Counted from the first letter of the stretch, positions 1-11,127 are shown. The stretch is DNA of 64,000 bases from Trichaptum fuscoviolaceum (GCA_910574455.1 CAJSYZ010000012.1:2535317-2599316); one strand, 5' to 3'. The notes: generated from the sequence alone by a model not told the origin. Program-made: numbers and translations.

Positions 1-582
1 TGATTCGCCAGATTGATTAATCGGTTGTTGTAAGGTAAACCTAAGTCGTCTTCCTGTCCTTTGGAAAGTTTGTCTGAGATTTCCTAAAGTTCTGGAAGGT
101 CCTGGGGCGGGTGTGGGAGTTCGTTCGGATGTTCGAAGTTGAGGGAAGGGACGTAGGGCTCGTTCTACGCTTGGGGGTGTAGTGGTTGGAGGGTTGGAGT
201 GATTCGGAGTTACTGGAGGTAGTAATCTGTTGTGCTCAGATACTTCGTTCCAATGGTGGGTTGGGTTCTCGAAATCTGTTCCTTCCTCGGCGGAGTATGC
301 GTAGGTTTCCTGAGTAACAGTGGGTTCTAATCGAGGGGGTACAAGTTGATCGTATAGGCTTTCGTTATCTTCTTGTGTTCGATGTTCGTACTCGGAATAG
401 TCCTGTGGGTCTGTCCTGCTTTCGTCAAGTTCGGAGGGGTTATGAGGGGGTGTGTCGGATTGGTATGAAGTGGGTTGTAAGTCGTAGATGGAGACGGGGT
501 TAAGGATGTTGATCCTTAGTACGCCTGCCAACGGTAGTTCCGTGCGATCGGCGAGTAGTATAGTAATCCTCAGGTTGGGCAC
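1..582 (-). CDS. Partial first accessory ORF of the left-edge retrotransposon
   Basis: The minus strand is open from a TAA at 592-594 to the window edge, about 194 codons from the GTG at 580-582, with no ATG near the beginning. The peptide opens with VPNLRITILLADRTELPL and continues through TPPHNPSELDES and HHW/LLPPVTP segments. These align in order with the ORF at 19452-20045 of element A, which begins with PNLKVLIRVANHTERLL and carries TPPHTPSELELSD and QLPPVTP. Conservation of reading frame between two diverged copies supports real coding. Both copies start at GTG in the same context, so initiation may be non-AUG or may need an unseen splice. The product is proline-rich and I recognise no domain in it. 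Confidence 0.6.
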   Translation of the reverse strand, partial: MPNLRITILLADRTELPLAGVLRINILNPVSIYDLQPTSYQSDTPPHNPSELDESRTDPQDYSEYEHRTQEDNESLYDQLVPPRLEPTVTQETYAYSAEEGTDFENPTHHWNEVSEHNRLLPPVTPNHSNPPTTTPPSVERALRPFPQLRTSERTPTPAPGPSRTLGNLRQTFQRTGRRLRFTLQQPINQSGES

Positions 583-1158
583 TTCCTCGGGTTATCAACC
601 CTTTGAGCTACAAGAGTATGCGTGAGTGATATTAACGTCTTCGGATACCTTGTCCTTTCTGTCTTCCTAGGTTCGCTGGATAATCTGTTTCGATGTTCAC
701 CGTGTATTGCTGTCGTCTACGAGTGAGGGTATGCTTGTCTTCCGGCTGTGGCAGTTTCTGTGGTGGATGAGACCTTTCCCCTGCTTCCTTCTTCTCTTCA
801 AGTTACGTTGGACGTGGCTAAGCTGCTTGAATGGGTCGCGATCCTCTGCTTCACGCTATCACCAACCAAACGCGTAACAAGGACCGTAAATTCTGTCGTG
901 AACCTGCTTAATTTCTGTGATTACTTGTCTGTTGCTTCCTTCCAAGTATAGCTCTGTATGCTTGGTGTATTCGATCGTACTGTCGTTCGTATTCCTTTCG
1001 TTCCTATTTGATAGTTAGTAGACAAGGGCCAGTTGTGATACTTAACCGTCAGTATTCCGGATTGGAATGCGTAGGGTGTACCGATTTATTCTGCTGTAGA
1101 ATGTGGTAGAGCGTAGAGGGGGGTGTTTCGGAGTTGAGATCGATCTCAGATGAGAATG

Positions 1159-1169
1159 AAGTCAATCCT
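1159..1169 (-). other. Primer-binding site complementary to own LTR
   Basis: AGGATTGACTT on the minus strand, three bases (ATT) after the LTR end. It is identical in sequence and spacing to the site in element A and pairs exactly with 1339-1349. It does not begin with the TGG usual for tRNA-primed elements. Confidence 0.75.
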
Positions 1170-1172
1170 AAT

Positions 1173-1721
1173 TGTTACGTTCACGGCTTCGATGGACTTA
1201 TCACGGAAATGATAAGTGACCAAAGCGTTGTTGGGTGAAGTAGCAAGTACAGTATAGAGGGTCCGCTTTGTGAGGGTCTCTATACCGGAAGTCGTGGGTG
1301 AACAGAGTCTTTGGTACGTGATTGTAAAAGACTATAGGAGGATTGACTTAAGTGTCATCCTGGGGCGCTATGTACATGGCCTTATATACTACAGAGAACA
1401 ATAGAGTGGAGCAAGGAATGAAACTACATCATCGCAGGTCAGAAGTGGAGTGAGTCCGTCATAGTGGCTCTAATTAATGGAGGATGATGTCAGATCGGAA
1501 CATAGGTGGAGTAGAGTGGAGTAGAATGATGTATCATCGGAGTGGAAGGTCCTGGGGCTCTCGGAGTGAAGGTGAAGTGAGTGGAGCCATCGGAGTGTGG
1601 AGTTGATGATGAAAGAATGATGCAATGTGTGTACGCACATGCAGGTAGAAAGGGTGAGAGAAAAAGATGAGGGGGAACATAAACAATGTGTAAACAAGGG
1701 TAAGCAGCTTGATGCGTAACA
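1173..1721 (-). repeat. 5' LTR of left-edge element (549 bp)
   Basis: Read on the minus strand the LTR begins TGTTACGCATCAAG and ends with CGTGAACGTAACA, matching the element A LTR termini (TGTTATGCATCAAG and GAACGTAACA). The TATA-like sequence and the self-primer segment are conserved. The middle is much diverged and lacks the AGTTAGCCCC repeats of element A. Confidence 0.85.
1339..1388 (-). promoter_or_regulatory. LTR TATA box and self-primer donor
   Basis: On the minus strand TATATAA (1388-1382) is followed, 39 nt from its start, by the 11-mer AAGTCAATCCT (1349-1339). This 11-mer is the reverse complement of the primer-binding site at 1159-1169 just outside the LTR. The predicted transcript start is at or just before the 11-mer. 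Confidence 0.7.
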
Positions 1722-2808
1722 ATTTGTGCACGGTGTGAGTGGCAGAAGCGTACACAATGACAAGTAAGCTGGTCACTGAGTAACATCGCCTCCATGCCAT
1801 TCATTTCGAATTGAGGTGATGCTGTGTGTCCTATGTATATGAGAATATGTCAAGACCAATTGATGATGCTTGATATTTGAAGTCTTCTAGCCATCTTGAA
1901 GCTGAAGTCGAGTCTGTTGAAGGGCAGTCCGAGGACGAGAACAATCGGTTCTTGTCCTTCAAAGTGAACAGTCGCCGAGAATACAATCGGATAATCCAGA
2001 GTAAGAGAACCGAGTGAAACCGAAGCCAGGTCAGTGTCACGGTTGCATTACACTTGGGCCTCCCTGCCAGTGCACGCTCACGTCAGGTCTACCTCACTGG
2101 CAGGCTCTTGAACCAAAAGATCCAGCTGATCAAGCTTTTTCGCAGGGAAACTGCAGATGGCGGTGCTGTTTCGTGGTATGAAAGTCTCCAAGCGAGAACG
2201 CAAAGAGCTTGAGTACAAGAACAGATAGCGGAGGAGGGGCAACGCGATGCGGAGTAACGCGGATATCAGGGTAAGGAAGGAAAGAGGGAGGGGAAAAAAG
2301 GGGGAGCAAATGCATACTACAAAGAGGGCAAGGATATGGGGAAGAAAATAGCAGATAATGAAGGACATAGGGGCTTAAGAAATTAAGACCGAGAAGAAAA
2401 ATATAAAAATAGTGTAAAAGCCATATGAAAAGCTATAAGAAGGGAGGAAGAGCAGGTATGCACGAGAAATGTAAGACCCTGAACAGAAAATGGTTTTGAA
2501 AGTGATTTGATCTGAGGATCGGAGACATGGGATTGGACAATTCGTGATTTGTAATGCTTACTTGCTGACAATTCGATAATTTTTTCGCGGCCACACATCC
2601 CTCTACTACGCTATGCTTCGTGGCGGGGATAAGAATGAAAGATATAATGCATTAGAAGCTATTTACACAGTTTCAGGGTCATTGGCCAGTTTTTGTGGCC
2701 GGAGAAAAAAAAGTTTTGAAGGGGGGTTCCGAGAGGCGGGTATTAGCCTTCCGACACTGTAGTACTAGTAGTACTCATCTTTGTCATCAGCATGTGATCG
2801 AAATTTAC
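1722..2808. other. Non-genic stretch, nothing recognised
   Basis: No coding potential that I can support: the open frames are short and low-complexity. The stretch has purine-rich runs (about 2270-2310 and 2380-2400) and a short inverted motif, CTGCCAGTG with CACTGGCAG, near 2066-2105. It lies between the 5' LTR and the MITE and may include older transposon remains. Confidence 0.5.
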
Positions 2809-2811
2809 TTA

Positions 2812-3118
2812 GGGCCTGTCTGGATACTCGGCCTTCGTTCCCATTTCCCAATTAAATTGAGGGTTCTCACGCCTTCTCTCCCATTGCCTGAAGGCGGAGC
2901 TGAGTGCACCGTTTGGATGTCCTTGCCCCGCTCTGACTGTGTGACGAAGTTAGCACTTAATATGGATTGAAAGCAGCCCTAATGTAATTAAAGGTACAAA
3001 CTAGGTACTCTATATGCGTCACATTATCTGTGACATACTAGAAGCCTCTGCCATGACCCCTGTGGGAATCTGCCTTTGGAGGCCAAAGGGATCGAAGGCG
3101 GAGTATCCAGACAGGCCC
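2812..3118. mobile_element. PIF/Harbinger-type MITE (307 bp)
   Basis: An 18-bp perfect terminal inverted repeat, GGGCCTGTCTGGATACTC, is at 2812-2829 and, reverse-complemented, at 3101-3118. It extends imperfectly to about 32 bp. The element is flanked by TTA at 2809-2811 and 3119-3121, the 3-bp TWA target duplication of the PIF/Harbinger superfamily. The GGGCCTGT terminus is typical of that superfamily. There is no transposase ORF, so it is non-autonomous. I saw no second copy in the window. Confidence 0.88.
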
Positions 3119-3121
3119 TTA

Positions 3122-3947
3122 TAAGTCGCTTTCCCATAAAGGCAATTTCACGTGACCGGATCAGTTTTTGCAGAGAATTGACACAGTTGCGTTTTTCTAA
3201 GGTACCCAAGCAAACCCTACGGTTCGCGGGAATCATCCTCTCCACGGATGTTGCTCGACAACGACGGGCTACGCAATCTCCATATTCTCGCAACTTCATA
3301 GTATTCCCGCCTTGACTCTTGATGCTGATCCTGCTTTCTCTCATCTTGCCTCAGCAAAACGTTCTTGCTCTCATTCATTCAAATGTTGTAGTCTCCGCCG
3401 AACCATTCCTAGGTCATAGGCCTCAAGTTGATGACTTCTGTTTAGTTTTGAACTCTTCTCATATGCTCTTAACACGCTAGAAGTGCGTAACCGGGGTCAT
3501 CTATGAGACGTCATTTATCGTCACTGCTCAGATATAATAGTTCAATGTTTTTCATTCCTTGCAATTTACGCCTTCGCATTTGTTCATCCGGCGATACCGC
3601 TTTTCATACACAAATACACAGATACTTACTGATCTTGTTCACAAAGATCGGTTCGATTTGTCCAAGGTGTCCCTCCTTGTCTGTCGTTGCTCGGTATGTT
3701 TGTATTGCACAGATGTACTTGTAACTTGAATACACACCTCGCATGTCTGAGCCCAAGTCTGATCTTACGAAATGACACAAAACTCTGGTTGACCGTTCAA
3801 GGAGTAACTCATTTAGTCTCCACTCACAAGCTTCTAGTAGCTTGTCGCATTGACGCTCTAACAAATGCAAGGTGAGGATAGTGCAATTGAGCTGTTCTGT
3901 GGTCTTGACTCAAACATGTATGGTGCATCCGGGTTCCCAATGTGTGT
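3122..3947. other. Non-genic stretch with degenerate repeat-family sequence
   Basis: No supported gene. The stretch around 3345-3420 (tctcatcttgcctcagcaaa, then gctctcattcattcaaa) resembles 12860-12940 and 58070-58150. This marks a diverged third and fourth occurrence of the sequence that flanks the duplicated block. Confidence 0.5.
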
Positions 3948-4826
3948 TCCTTCCACAGTGGCCGCTATCTTAGCAGCAGAAGCCCTGGCGAGAAGAAACA
4001 CATTGAGGACATACATGTATGCAATTCGAGAGATCTACGTTGACTGTGATCGCGGAGTCTTTGCGTTTTGCCTTTGTCGAGCATGCAGTTATGACACATG
4101 TATCTAATGGGGTAAAACAGTATTATTTGGTTGGTGTATTCTATTTATTACAATCATTGCTTTAGCCTGAGGATACACATGCAGCTGTCTGCGCTTGACC
4201 CAATAACCTGGTCCGACAGTGCTACAAGACACTGCCAATTGGGCACTGGCAATCAATGGTTCGATCATCAAAATCACGCCCGCCGCTCAGGCTCAGGCCT
4301 GACATGTTCAAAGACCGTAAATATGCTTGTAAGTAAAACAATTTGCTTCGGACTCGAAGCTTTGTGCATAGCACCGATAAATTTGTAATATTACTCAATA
4401 AATTACATTTTATATTCTACAGTCATTCGACTATGCACACATGTGATCTGTATTTTTAAAAAGCTTGAATGCCCAGAAATGCCTATCCGAAGATGTGGGA
4501 AAACCACGAGAAAATTGAAGTTACTGTGCGGGAGTTACGCACAGTAACACTCAGTACTATACGCAGTATATTAGTCAATTTACAGTTTACAATGCACGAA
4601 ACCTGATGCTAGAATCTGTAGGCAGCTCCGTATCAGGACTTGAATGTCGGTACAGTGGCAGTGCGAGTGCGAGAGGGGCGACTCCAAAGGCAGCAGCCGA
4701 TTCCATGAAAATATTTTGTGATCTCTATGACCTTGAGGAAAAAGATGTCCGAGTGCATGGAGAAGTCGAATGAGTGAATTGCCAGTGCTCATTGCGCCGA
4801 CGGCGGGACCGGGACCATCATTATTG

Positions 4827-4862
4827 CCACTGCCACTGCCACTGCCACTGCCACTGCCACAG
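4827..4862. repeat. CACTGC hexanucleotide microsatellite
   Basis: Five to six units of CACTGC follow attattgc. The corresponding place in copy 2 (about 58818-58830) has only one to two units, so the array has changed length since the duplication. Confidence 0.8.
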
Positions 4863-4869
4863 TAGTACA

Positions 4870-5419
4870 TTCCCACGCACCGCTCGAGGTTTTCTCCACC
4901 GTTCTGACTACGACTCGCCAGCACACTGGTATCCATACCTACAATGTGCTATCCTATCGACGTTAAAGTACACTCTTAGACCGCAAAATGGCCCCCAATT
5001 TGGATGCTAGTGGAAGAGTGCGTCTTTTTCCCCGCGCTGTGTGGACGAAGTCAGGGGCTGACGCGTCGTCCCGGTTCTGCCAGCGTCAGATTTCCGCCCG
5101 CGCAAGAACTAGGCAAAAGTAAGGCAAGATCCATTGAGATACTATGAAGCTAAGCTCACCCTGACGATGTCTCTAGCTTCAGCGCTCATGTCAACACCGG
5201 ACGAAGGCGCTGATACAGTACAGCGGCAAATCGCTCGATGATCGATCTGCCTCCTAGCGCCTCCTTTCAAGCATCTTCGGCATTGCCAAGATCTTTTTGG
5301 GTCGCAGAGAAGGACATCAGTGAAATATTAAAGAATATCAGGGTGCTTAGGCCCACCTACACCTCAAAGACCTGAGCGGCACTGGACGACGGATGTCCGA
5401 GGTCCAAGAGATCATTACT
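4870..5419. other. Non-genic part of duplicated block
   Basis: No supported coding. It is conserved with 58840-59395 of copy 2, including its small substitutions, which is expected from the duplication alone. Confidence 0.4.
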
Positions 5420-6150
5420 TTAATCATTTTTCATCTTATTTGTGTTTCTCATGGGCCATATGAACTCGGGCGCCAAACCCGTGCTGGTGATCTGACGCGC
5501 CCGCGATAGCCCCCAAGGACCGGAGTCAGACCGGCCTGCGCTATTGGGGTTACCCAAGAGGTGGCTTCTCTGACAGAACTGCAAGCTGCTCTGAGCTTGA
5601 GCACTACTTGGGACCACTCTCGCCAGCCAAATCCAGGGCAGGCACGTCAAGGAGGTGGAGTTCAGTGGTCATCTTGCTTCACAGAACGATCTCCAAGTCA
5701 TCCTCAGAAGCAACGTAGGGGAACCTGATAACTTCGAATCCGTGATTTCGTGTTCAATGCGTGCCGTGGAAGGGACAGTTTGAGTTTCTCACCAAAGAGC
5801 GCCTGGCCCACCGCGGCGATGTTACCTATGATATCACCAGCTTTGACCTGCGTTCAAAGACCCGGGACCTGAAACAGCCTTTATGAGTGCGTTGCCTCCC
5901 TTAATAGCACCATAGACTCACCATAAGAAATTCTTTGGCTTGCCAAGTTTCCTGCTTGCGTGTAGCTGTCAATGACCTTCGATGTCTGCCTATCATTTCG
6001 GCTTCCTTGCACGTTGAACTTTCTCTCCGGCCAACCTTACCCATAAGTAAGTATACATCTAGCAGTATCTTGCTGAATCATCTCACCGAAATGCTTTGCA
6101 GCATTCAATACAAAAGCAGAGCAATAACGCTGCATGGATCATAGTGTGCG
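5420..6150 (-). pseudogene. Decayed unrecognised reading frame upstream of zinc-finger gene
   Basis: On the minus strand a frame with broken coding character can be followed through homologous blocks here, at 59440-60120 and at 55400-56060. Shared segments include EVIRFPYV-, DLEIVL-, TELHLLDVPAL- and GESGPK-like runs, interrupted by stops in every copy. A shared intron-like insert with a GTGAGTCTATGG donor lies near 5872-5925. Similar inserts occur at about 55857-55905 and 9728-9775. I do not recognise the family. It recurs beside zinc-finger genes, suggesting it travels with them. Confidence 0.3.
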
Positions 6151-6767
6151 GAGTCCTCGGTGTTGTCAAATCATGAAGCACGTCCGCTAGCATGAGATTC
6201 GAGAGCGCTGCCGAGGCCACTTCCCTTTGTCTATCTAGACAGTTGTGCTGCGACAGGGATAGCGAGAAAGCCCAAGGCGATTCAGAGGCAGATCATCGCG
6301 GGAATCGCGAGCTGGTCTTCTCACAATGTGAGGCAAATGGCCGGAGGGATAGTTATCGCACTTCGTGCTTCAAGAGTTGATATCTGGTGTTTTTTCTTTC
6401 AGATCAGATCTTCTAGGAGTCTGCGAGCTCGTGCTCTACTTAGGCCACAGAACCACCCGGACGTGTATTGTTGACGACGCTTGGGCGCGCGTGAGGGGAC
6501 GAAACAAAGGATGTGAGTAACGTGATGCAGAGTCGTTTGCTTTGAACGCGTGAACGCGTGACCGCGCTCGACGCGCTCAACATCCTTCACTACCGCGTGA
6601 CAGTTGTCCCAGGCCACCACACCGCTTTTTCTTTTATATCTTACCTCTCTGAGCTCCGCCTTTCTTCCTTCTCTACCCCCACCCCCTCCAATCTGCAACG
6701 CCCTTCCACTTTCTGAACTAGCCCCATACGACTGCAACCATTCTTCGTCTTCTCAAACATCTACAAG

Positions 6768-8094
6768 ATGCTCTCTCCTCTTCCCTCAGATCGTCTCTTT
6801 TACGAACTCACGAATATGAGGCCAAACACCTTGAAGCGGCAGCGCACACCGAGTATAGAGTACGCGACATCAATACTTTCCTATCAGTTGAAACATGAAA
6901 AGGCTAATGATCTTCACAGATTATTTGATTATCATGCTGACCAGCCATCAAGGCTGTCGATAGTCGATTCTGCATCATCATCGGGAGACTTAAGAGCAGA
7001 CGAGACCAGTTCATGGGGAGATTATGGGGACTTCTCCAGGTGAGTTCTTCGACCGTCTTATACCACACTCGGAGGACTGACTAGCTGAAAGCTTGACCTC
7101 GCTGTCTTTCAACAATGCACCGACTGACGGGAATGGTTTGATTGAAAACTATGCGACACTGTACCCGAGCAACGATACTCAAGACTCAAGCAATGGTGCC
7201 TTTGTCTTGCTCAGTTCACCTTACCTTCCATCGGAACCCTTGCCTGGAGCTGGTTCTGACGGCTGCTCTGACTCCACACAGTCTTCCAACGACAACATCC
7301 TCCCACCCCGTGATCAGAGCCATACCTATGGCGCTGAAGCCGCCCTACCTCTCTCAGGCCCTTTGCATGAAGCGACTGAGTCTCACGCGGACCTTCATGC
7401 CCATCAGCACATAGAGTCTACGACAGAGCACGATGCGGACGACGAGGATGAAGAGCACGATGACGAGGATGCGGACGAGGAGGATGAAGAGCACGACGAC
7501 GCCCATGTCGACGGAGAGGTTGCGAGCATTTCATGCTGCATACTTCTGGGCGAAATGGACGGTAATGTCCGTGTCTTCCGCACAGAATGCAATGCCGAGC
7601 TCCAACGCGACAAGAAGATGCTCAGAAGGCATTTCACCGAGCACCAGGCTCGCGGCGAGCTGGAGTGGAATCTATATAGGTGTCCTTTCATGCGCCTCAA
7701 GAGAGGTATTTGCAGACCAAAAGAGTCGAGTCCGCTTGACGCGGTTGTCGGCCTGGAGGTGCTTGTGAATCACGTATTTTCGTCGCAGCACTTTCAAGTT
7801 GGTGCGCTTCGCTTTAAGTGCCCTACCTGTGTCAAGTCGTACGAGCGCAAGGACGCACTCCTCCGGCACCAGCAAAACCCGAAAAACTCATGTCCTGTGT
7901 CGTCGGGTCGCCATTCCTCCGCCCAAGACACCTCTCAGCTCACCGAGCAGGCCACTGAAGAGGTCGTCGATCTTGTCACTGAAGAGGTCGCTGATCAGAT
8001 CACTGAAGAGGTCGTTGAGCAGGCCATTGAAGAGGTTACCGAGCTTATCACTAATCACGGCAGAAGGCCTGCTAAGAGGCGTCGTCGGGGTTAA
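6768..8094 (+). CDS. C2H2-like zinc-finger protein, two exons (copy 1)
   Basis: Model: exon 1 6768-7039, intron 7040-7091 (GTGAGT to AAAG), exon 2 7092-8094, about 424 residues. The intron joins phase 2 (AG plus C) in frame. Exon 1 carries the family start region, with an RQRTPSIEYATSI segment. Exon 2 has an acidic Asp/Glu stretch, a first atypical finger (a Cys followed by RRHFTEH), the block ARGELEWNLYRCPF, and a second finger KCPTCVKSYERKDALLRHQ closed by a late Cys. Four 8-residue repeats of TEEVVDLV type follow, then a basic tail RRPAKRRRR that looks like a nuclear localisation signal. Probable nuclear DNA-binding protein, target unknown. Compared with the second copy it lacks 13 codons at the end of exon 1. 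Confidence 0.75.
7952..8050 (+). repeat. 24-bp coding tandem repeat
   Basis: Four units of about 24 bp, each near actgaagaggtcgttgatca, encode eight-residue repeats (TEEVVDLV, TEEVADQI, TEEVVEQA, IEEVTELI). The same array is in the second copy and absent from the other paralogues, so it arose within this subfamily. Confidence 0.8.
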
Positions 8095-8399
8095 TAATCC
8101 CGTAATTAAAGTGAACGACATCACGACTAAGCATTGACGACAAGTCATCCGCAATTTACGACCACTTATGACTTTCTTTTGGCTTCAACCATCTCCCAAC
8201 ATTGTATCTTTACCACAAGCATGCTGTTCTTTATTTCTAACATTTATATTCTCTTCCTACTGTATATATCACCACTGCAATTGTTTGTTCTCGTCATCCT
8301 TGCTTGTATGTAGTACTTTACCACCTTCTGGAAGGTTGCAACTTTATTCATCCGCTGCACAAATTTGATACTGCAATGCTAATCATTGATTGCGAGTAA

Positions 8400-9220
8400 T
8401 ATAATGATTTGATGGATCATTCAAGTTTGGAAGCATGCTACCGAGTCGCCAGTCTTTCTTTGAGTCCTTCATCGGAGCTGTATTCAACGAACAGATTGTG
8501 TCTAGAGTCTACACCGTCATCCAGCATTTTTCTTCCTCCCTCTGATCATCGCGGTGTCTTCCATTTCGAACTAGTCTGCTTCTTGTAGACCCATCCGGGC
8601 TTATATTCATCCTCATTACTCCCAACTCGCCGCAGAACTCTGTACCAGAGCAGTCACACATTCCCGTTAACTCCCACAATACCCAACCCATTCAGCAAAC
8701 GAAGACCCTATCAAACTGAAACTATTATGGATTGAAGATTATTCTATGTTATGTAGTCATGGCTGACGTTCGCGTCGGTCAGATCATTCTACACGCATGC
8801 AACATCGACCTTCCATACTGTAAGAAAAAGATTGTGAATCATCTCCTAACACATACTGCTAGGGGCGAGCTGTTGTTCAACCTTAACTTCTGTCCCTTCT
8901 GACTCGCCCAAGGAAAGAAATGCGAGACCAGAAGCAAGGACAACGCGAACAGAGAGATTAGTGACATTACAAAATCAAGAAAGTGGAGTTCAATGTGCTT
9001 GTGCATCACATTTATACACAGCACTTCGTTGGTCCACTCCGCTGGCGGTGCCCACTGAACAAAAACTCCAAATGTACGGATCAGATTAAGCCATACAGAT
9101 GAAAAGACAGTTGCGGACCCCCTTTACCTGCGCTGAGAGTTCGGACATTTGCTTACGCATTGGGGGTGCAATGAATCCCTCCTTAAGTGATGGTCATGAC
9201 GATCCGAGCTTGACATATTG
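8400..9220 (+). pseudogene. Zinc-finger family pseudogene (copy 1)
   Basis: This is a relic of a gene like the minus-strand paralogue at 11128-12199. The DNA at 8525-8575 matches that paralogue's PPLSDDRGVFDFEV region. At 8761 onward the frame reads ADVRVGQIILHACNIDLPY, then a LLTHTARGELLFNLNFCPF block. A TGA follows immediately, then frame changes through the second finger. The second duplicate (62400-62965) lost the middle part by deletion. There is no intact frame and it is not expected to be functional. Confidence 0.75.
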
Positions 9221-9278
9221 ATGGCATTCAACAACAACCTTCTTATTTCTTATCATTAGTCTCTTCCAGCTTCCAGCT

Positions 9279-9960
9279 TCAGGCATCCCTCAGCATTGTA
9301 ATATCACGAGTTTGTTTTGGGAAAAGGAAACGTTTGGTGGGAAGGAAAATAGGAAGGTATGTCATGGAAAAGAATTGAACGCGCAATCTTGAAGAACCCA
9401 AAGGGTAAACGCAAGAAGTGCTGCATCGCGTTTTCGTTGTTCGAGTTTGACATCTTCCCGAGACTTTCCTTCGCAAGCCACTCGAGCTGCAAGGAGATAG
9501 CGCCCGCGCTCAATGTGGCCTTCTACTCACAGAAAAATGATCGCAGTGATTTTCGAACGCAACATACTACGGATGTGGTAAATAGAGATCTTACCTTCTG
9601 ATTTCTCGTCCGTTGGATGCCATGGAAGCATATCAAAAGGTGGGGATCAAATAACGCCTAGCCCGGCCCCGCCAGGCCCACCGGTGGTTCTATCAGCTTT
9701 GACCGTGCGTCAAGCTCCATAGGCAGCGATGTGAGTTCGTGGCCTTCTTTAATTATCTTATAGACTCACCATAGTACGGAACTGCGACATATCCTACATC
9801 ATGAAGCTGTCAATATATGCCGGTTCATTTCAAAAGCATTGCTGCTACGATAGGATGACCTCGCCGCTGGTTGACCTAGCCTACACGGTAAGTAAGTGTC
9901 CCTCTAGCAGTGTCTTGCTGAACCATCTCACCGATACACGTTGCTACAGTCCATAGAAAG
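9279..9960 (-). pseudogene. Decayed unrecognised reading frame (copy 1)
   Basis: The minus strand here and at 63021-63702 shows the same frame, with segments LSAGAISLQLEWLAKESLGK and FFKIARSILFHDIPSYFPS. An intron-like GTAAGATCTCTATTT to GAGTAG insert lies near 9530-9592, and upstream is a SKLIEPPVGLAGPG segment followed by a stop. Part of the layout, including a GTGAGTCTAT insert, resembles the unit at 5420-6150. Function is unknown and the frame is broken. Confidence 0.3.
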
Positions 9961-10257
9961 ACCCGGTATTAACACTGTGGGATCACGGCGCGTGTTGTGC
10001 TGTCACGAAGCACGGCTGCTAGCACGAGATCCGAGAGCGCTGCTCAGGCCACTTCCCTTTGTGGAGCTAGACCAATGCGTTGCGACAGGGACTCGGACAG
10101 GGAAGACATTTTGCGAAGAAATCATATGAAAATGCGATTCTGATCCCGATCGTGGGGTGAATTTGCGAACCCGTCTTCTTCCGAGAATGTCAGAAAAATG
10201 GCCGGACGTGTATTGTGCTGACTGCGCCGCCGGTTGACTGTGTCCTCCGGTCAACGA

Positions 10258-11127
10258 ACATCATAAATGATTCAGCCCGAAGCAGCATACGTGAAGCACC
10301 AGATGTAGAGATATCTGCGGTAGACCCTCTGTTCTTATCCAGCTGCTTCCTTGCGATGGTCTGCTTTGATCGATGACGAAGAGCCATAATGCTGGCGCTC
10401 TTCAGGTAAGTCCTTCTCCTTGAACCGGAGATGTAAGTCAGCAACGCTCAATAGGACAGTCAAGAAGAGCGTACTCTTATGAAGAAGGCGATGTAGGTAG
10501 GGAGGAGACGTCCAGTGTAACGTGACGGTGAAGAAGATTTAGACTAAACAAGTCCAATAAAGTCTTGTTGAGAGCAGTGAAGACGATAAGCTAATCCGAG
10601 AGAGTATTACAAGTGGATAAGCCATGGAGACGTCTCGAGATTTTCCAGCTTTATGTCGATCGAACTTCGCTGTATTCGAGCCAATGTGCGTGTCAAAGGA
10701 GGATCGTGCTCAGGCCGCGCAACAACACTGGCAGTGGCCAAATATTGGGAAATAAGTGATTCACGTGTCATTCAAGTCGCGACTTCACCTCCCCTAAACA
10801 GAACAGCCTCTGGTTTGTCTCTCGTGTCTCCGGAGGTATCTCCACACAAGTCTCGTATCAATCTGCCCATGAGATGTTTATTCATATGTATCATGACTTG
10901 AATCGTCAGAAATCGAAGTATTTGGAGCAAGATTTGAGACCAGTGATGAGAGTAAATAATGCCGAAGAAATAACATAGACGCGATGATGATACAATGTGA
11001 AAGACACTTTAGACCATAAGATAATTGTAATGTGTGTAGGTTTCAGATTAGAAGGTCGTTAAATGTCATCAATATATCGAGCTTTGAGCCCTCATTCTCC
11101 TCGCGTAACCATTACCGCAGGCGAGAT
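10258..11127. other. Non-genic stretch, nothing recognised
   Basis: Only short shadow frames. AT content rises at 10910-11080. It is the 3' flank of the minus-strand zinc-finger gene. Confidence 0.45.

Larger units (their letters stand above)
1..1721 (-). mobile_element. 5' part of a Ty3/gypsy-like LTR retrotransposon, cut by the window edge
   Basis: A minus-strand element has its 5' LTR at 1173-1721 and runs out of the window at position 1. It is assigned to the family of element A (18307-29341) because the LTR has the same termini, TATA region and self-primer, and because the open frame at 1-582 is clearly homologous to the first open frame of element A. Gag and pol lie outside the window, so completeness cannot be judged. 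The LTR is more diverged from the two LTRs of element A than those are from each other, which implies an older, independent insertion. Confidence 0.85.
3948..10257 (+). repeat. Segmental duplication, copy 1
   Basis: About 6.3 kb is repeated in direct orientation at 58189-64000, where the window ends before the repeat does. The offset is 53,977 at 5935 and 53,978 at 6768. It becomes 54,017 at 7093 and 53,742 at 9359, reflecting a 39-bp indel and a deletion of about 275 bp. By eye, large parts such as 6190-6770 are nearly identical and the edges are more diverged. The block holds one zinc-finger gene, one zinc-finger pseudogene and several decayed reading frames. Confidence 0.9.

Noticed and set aside
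1470..1804. Three overlapping minus-strand frames
   Set aside because: They lie in the LTR and its flank in different frames of the same DNA, with low-complexity composition.
7430..7510. Acidic-run antisense frames (poly-Ser) at 7404-7700 and 61421-61732
   Set aside because: They are complements of the Asp/Glu codons in the zinc-finger gene.
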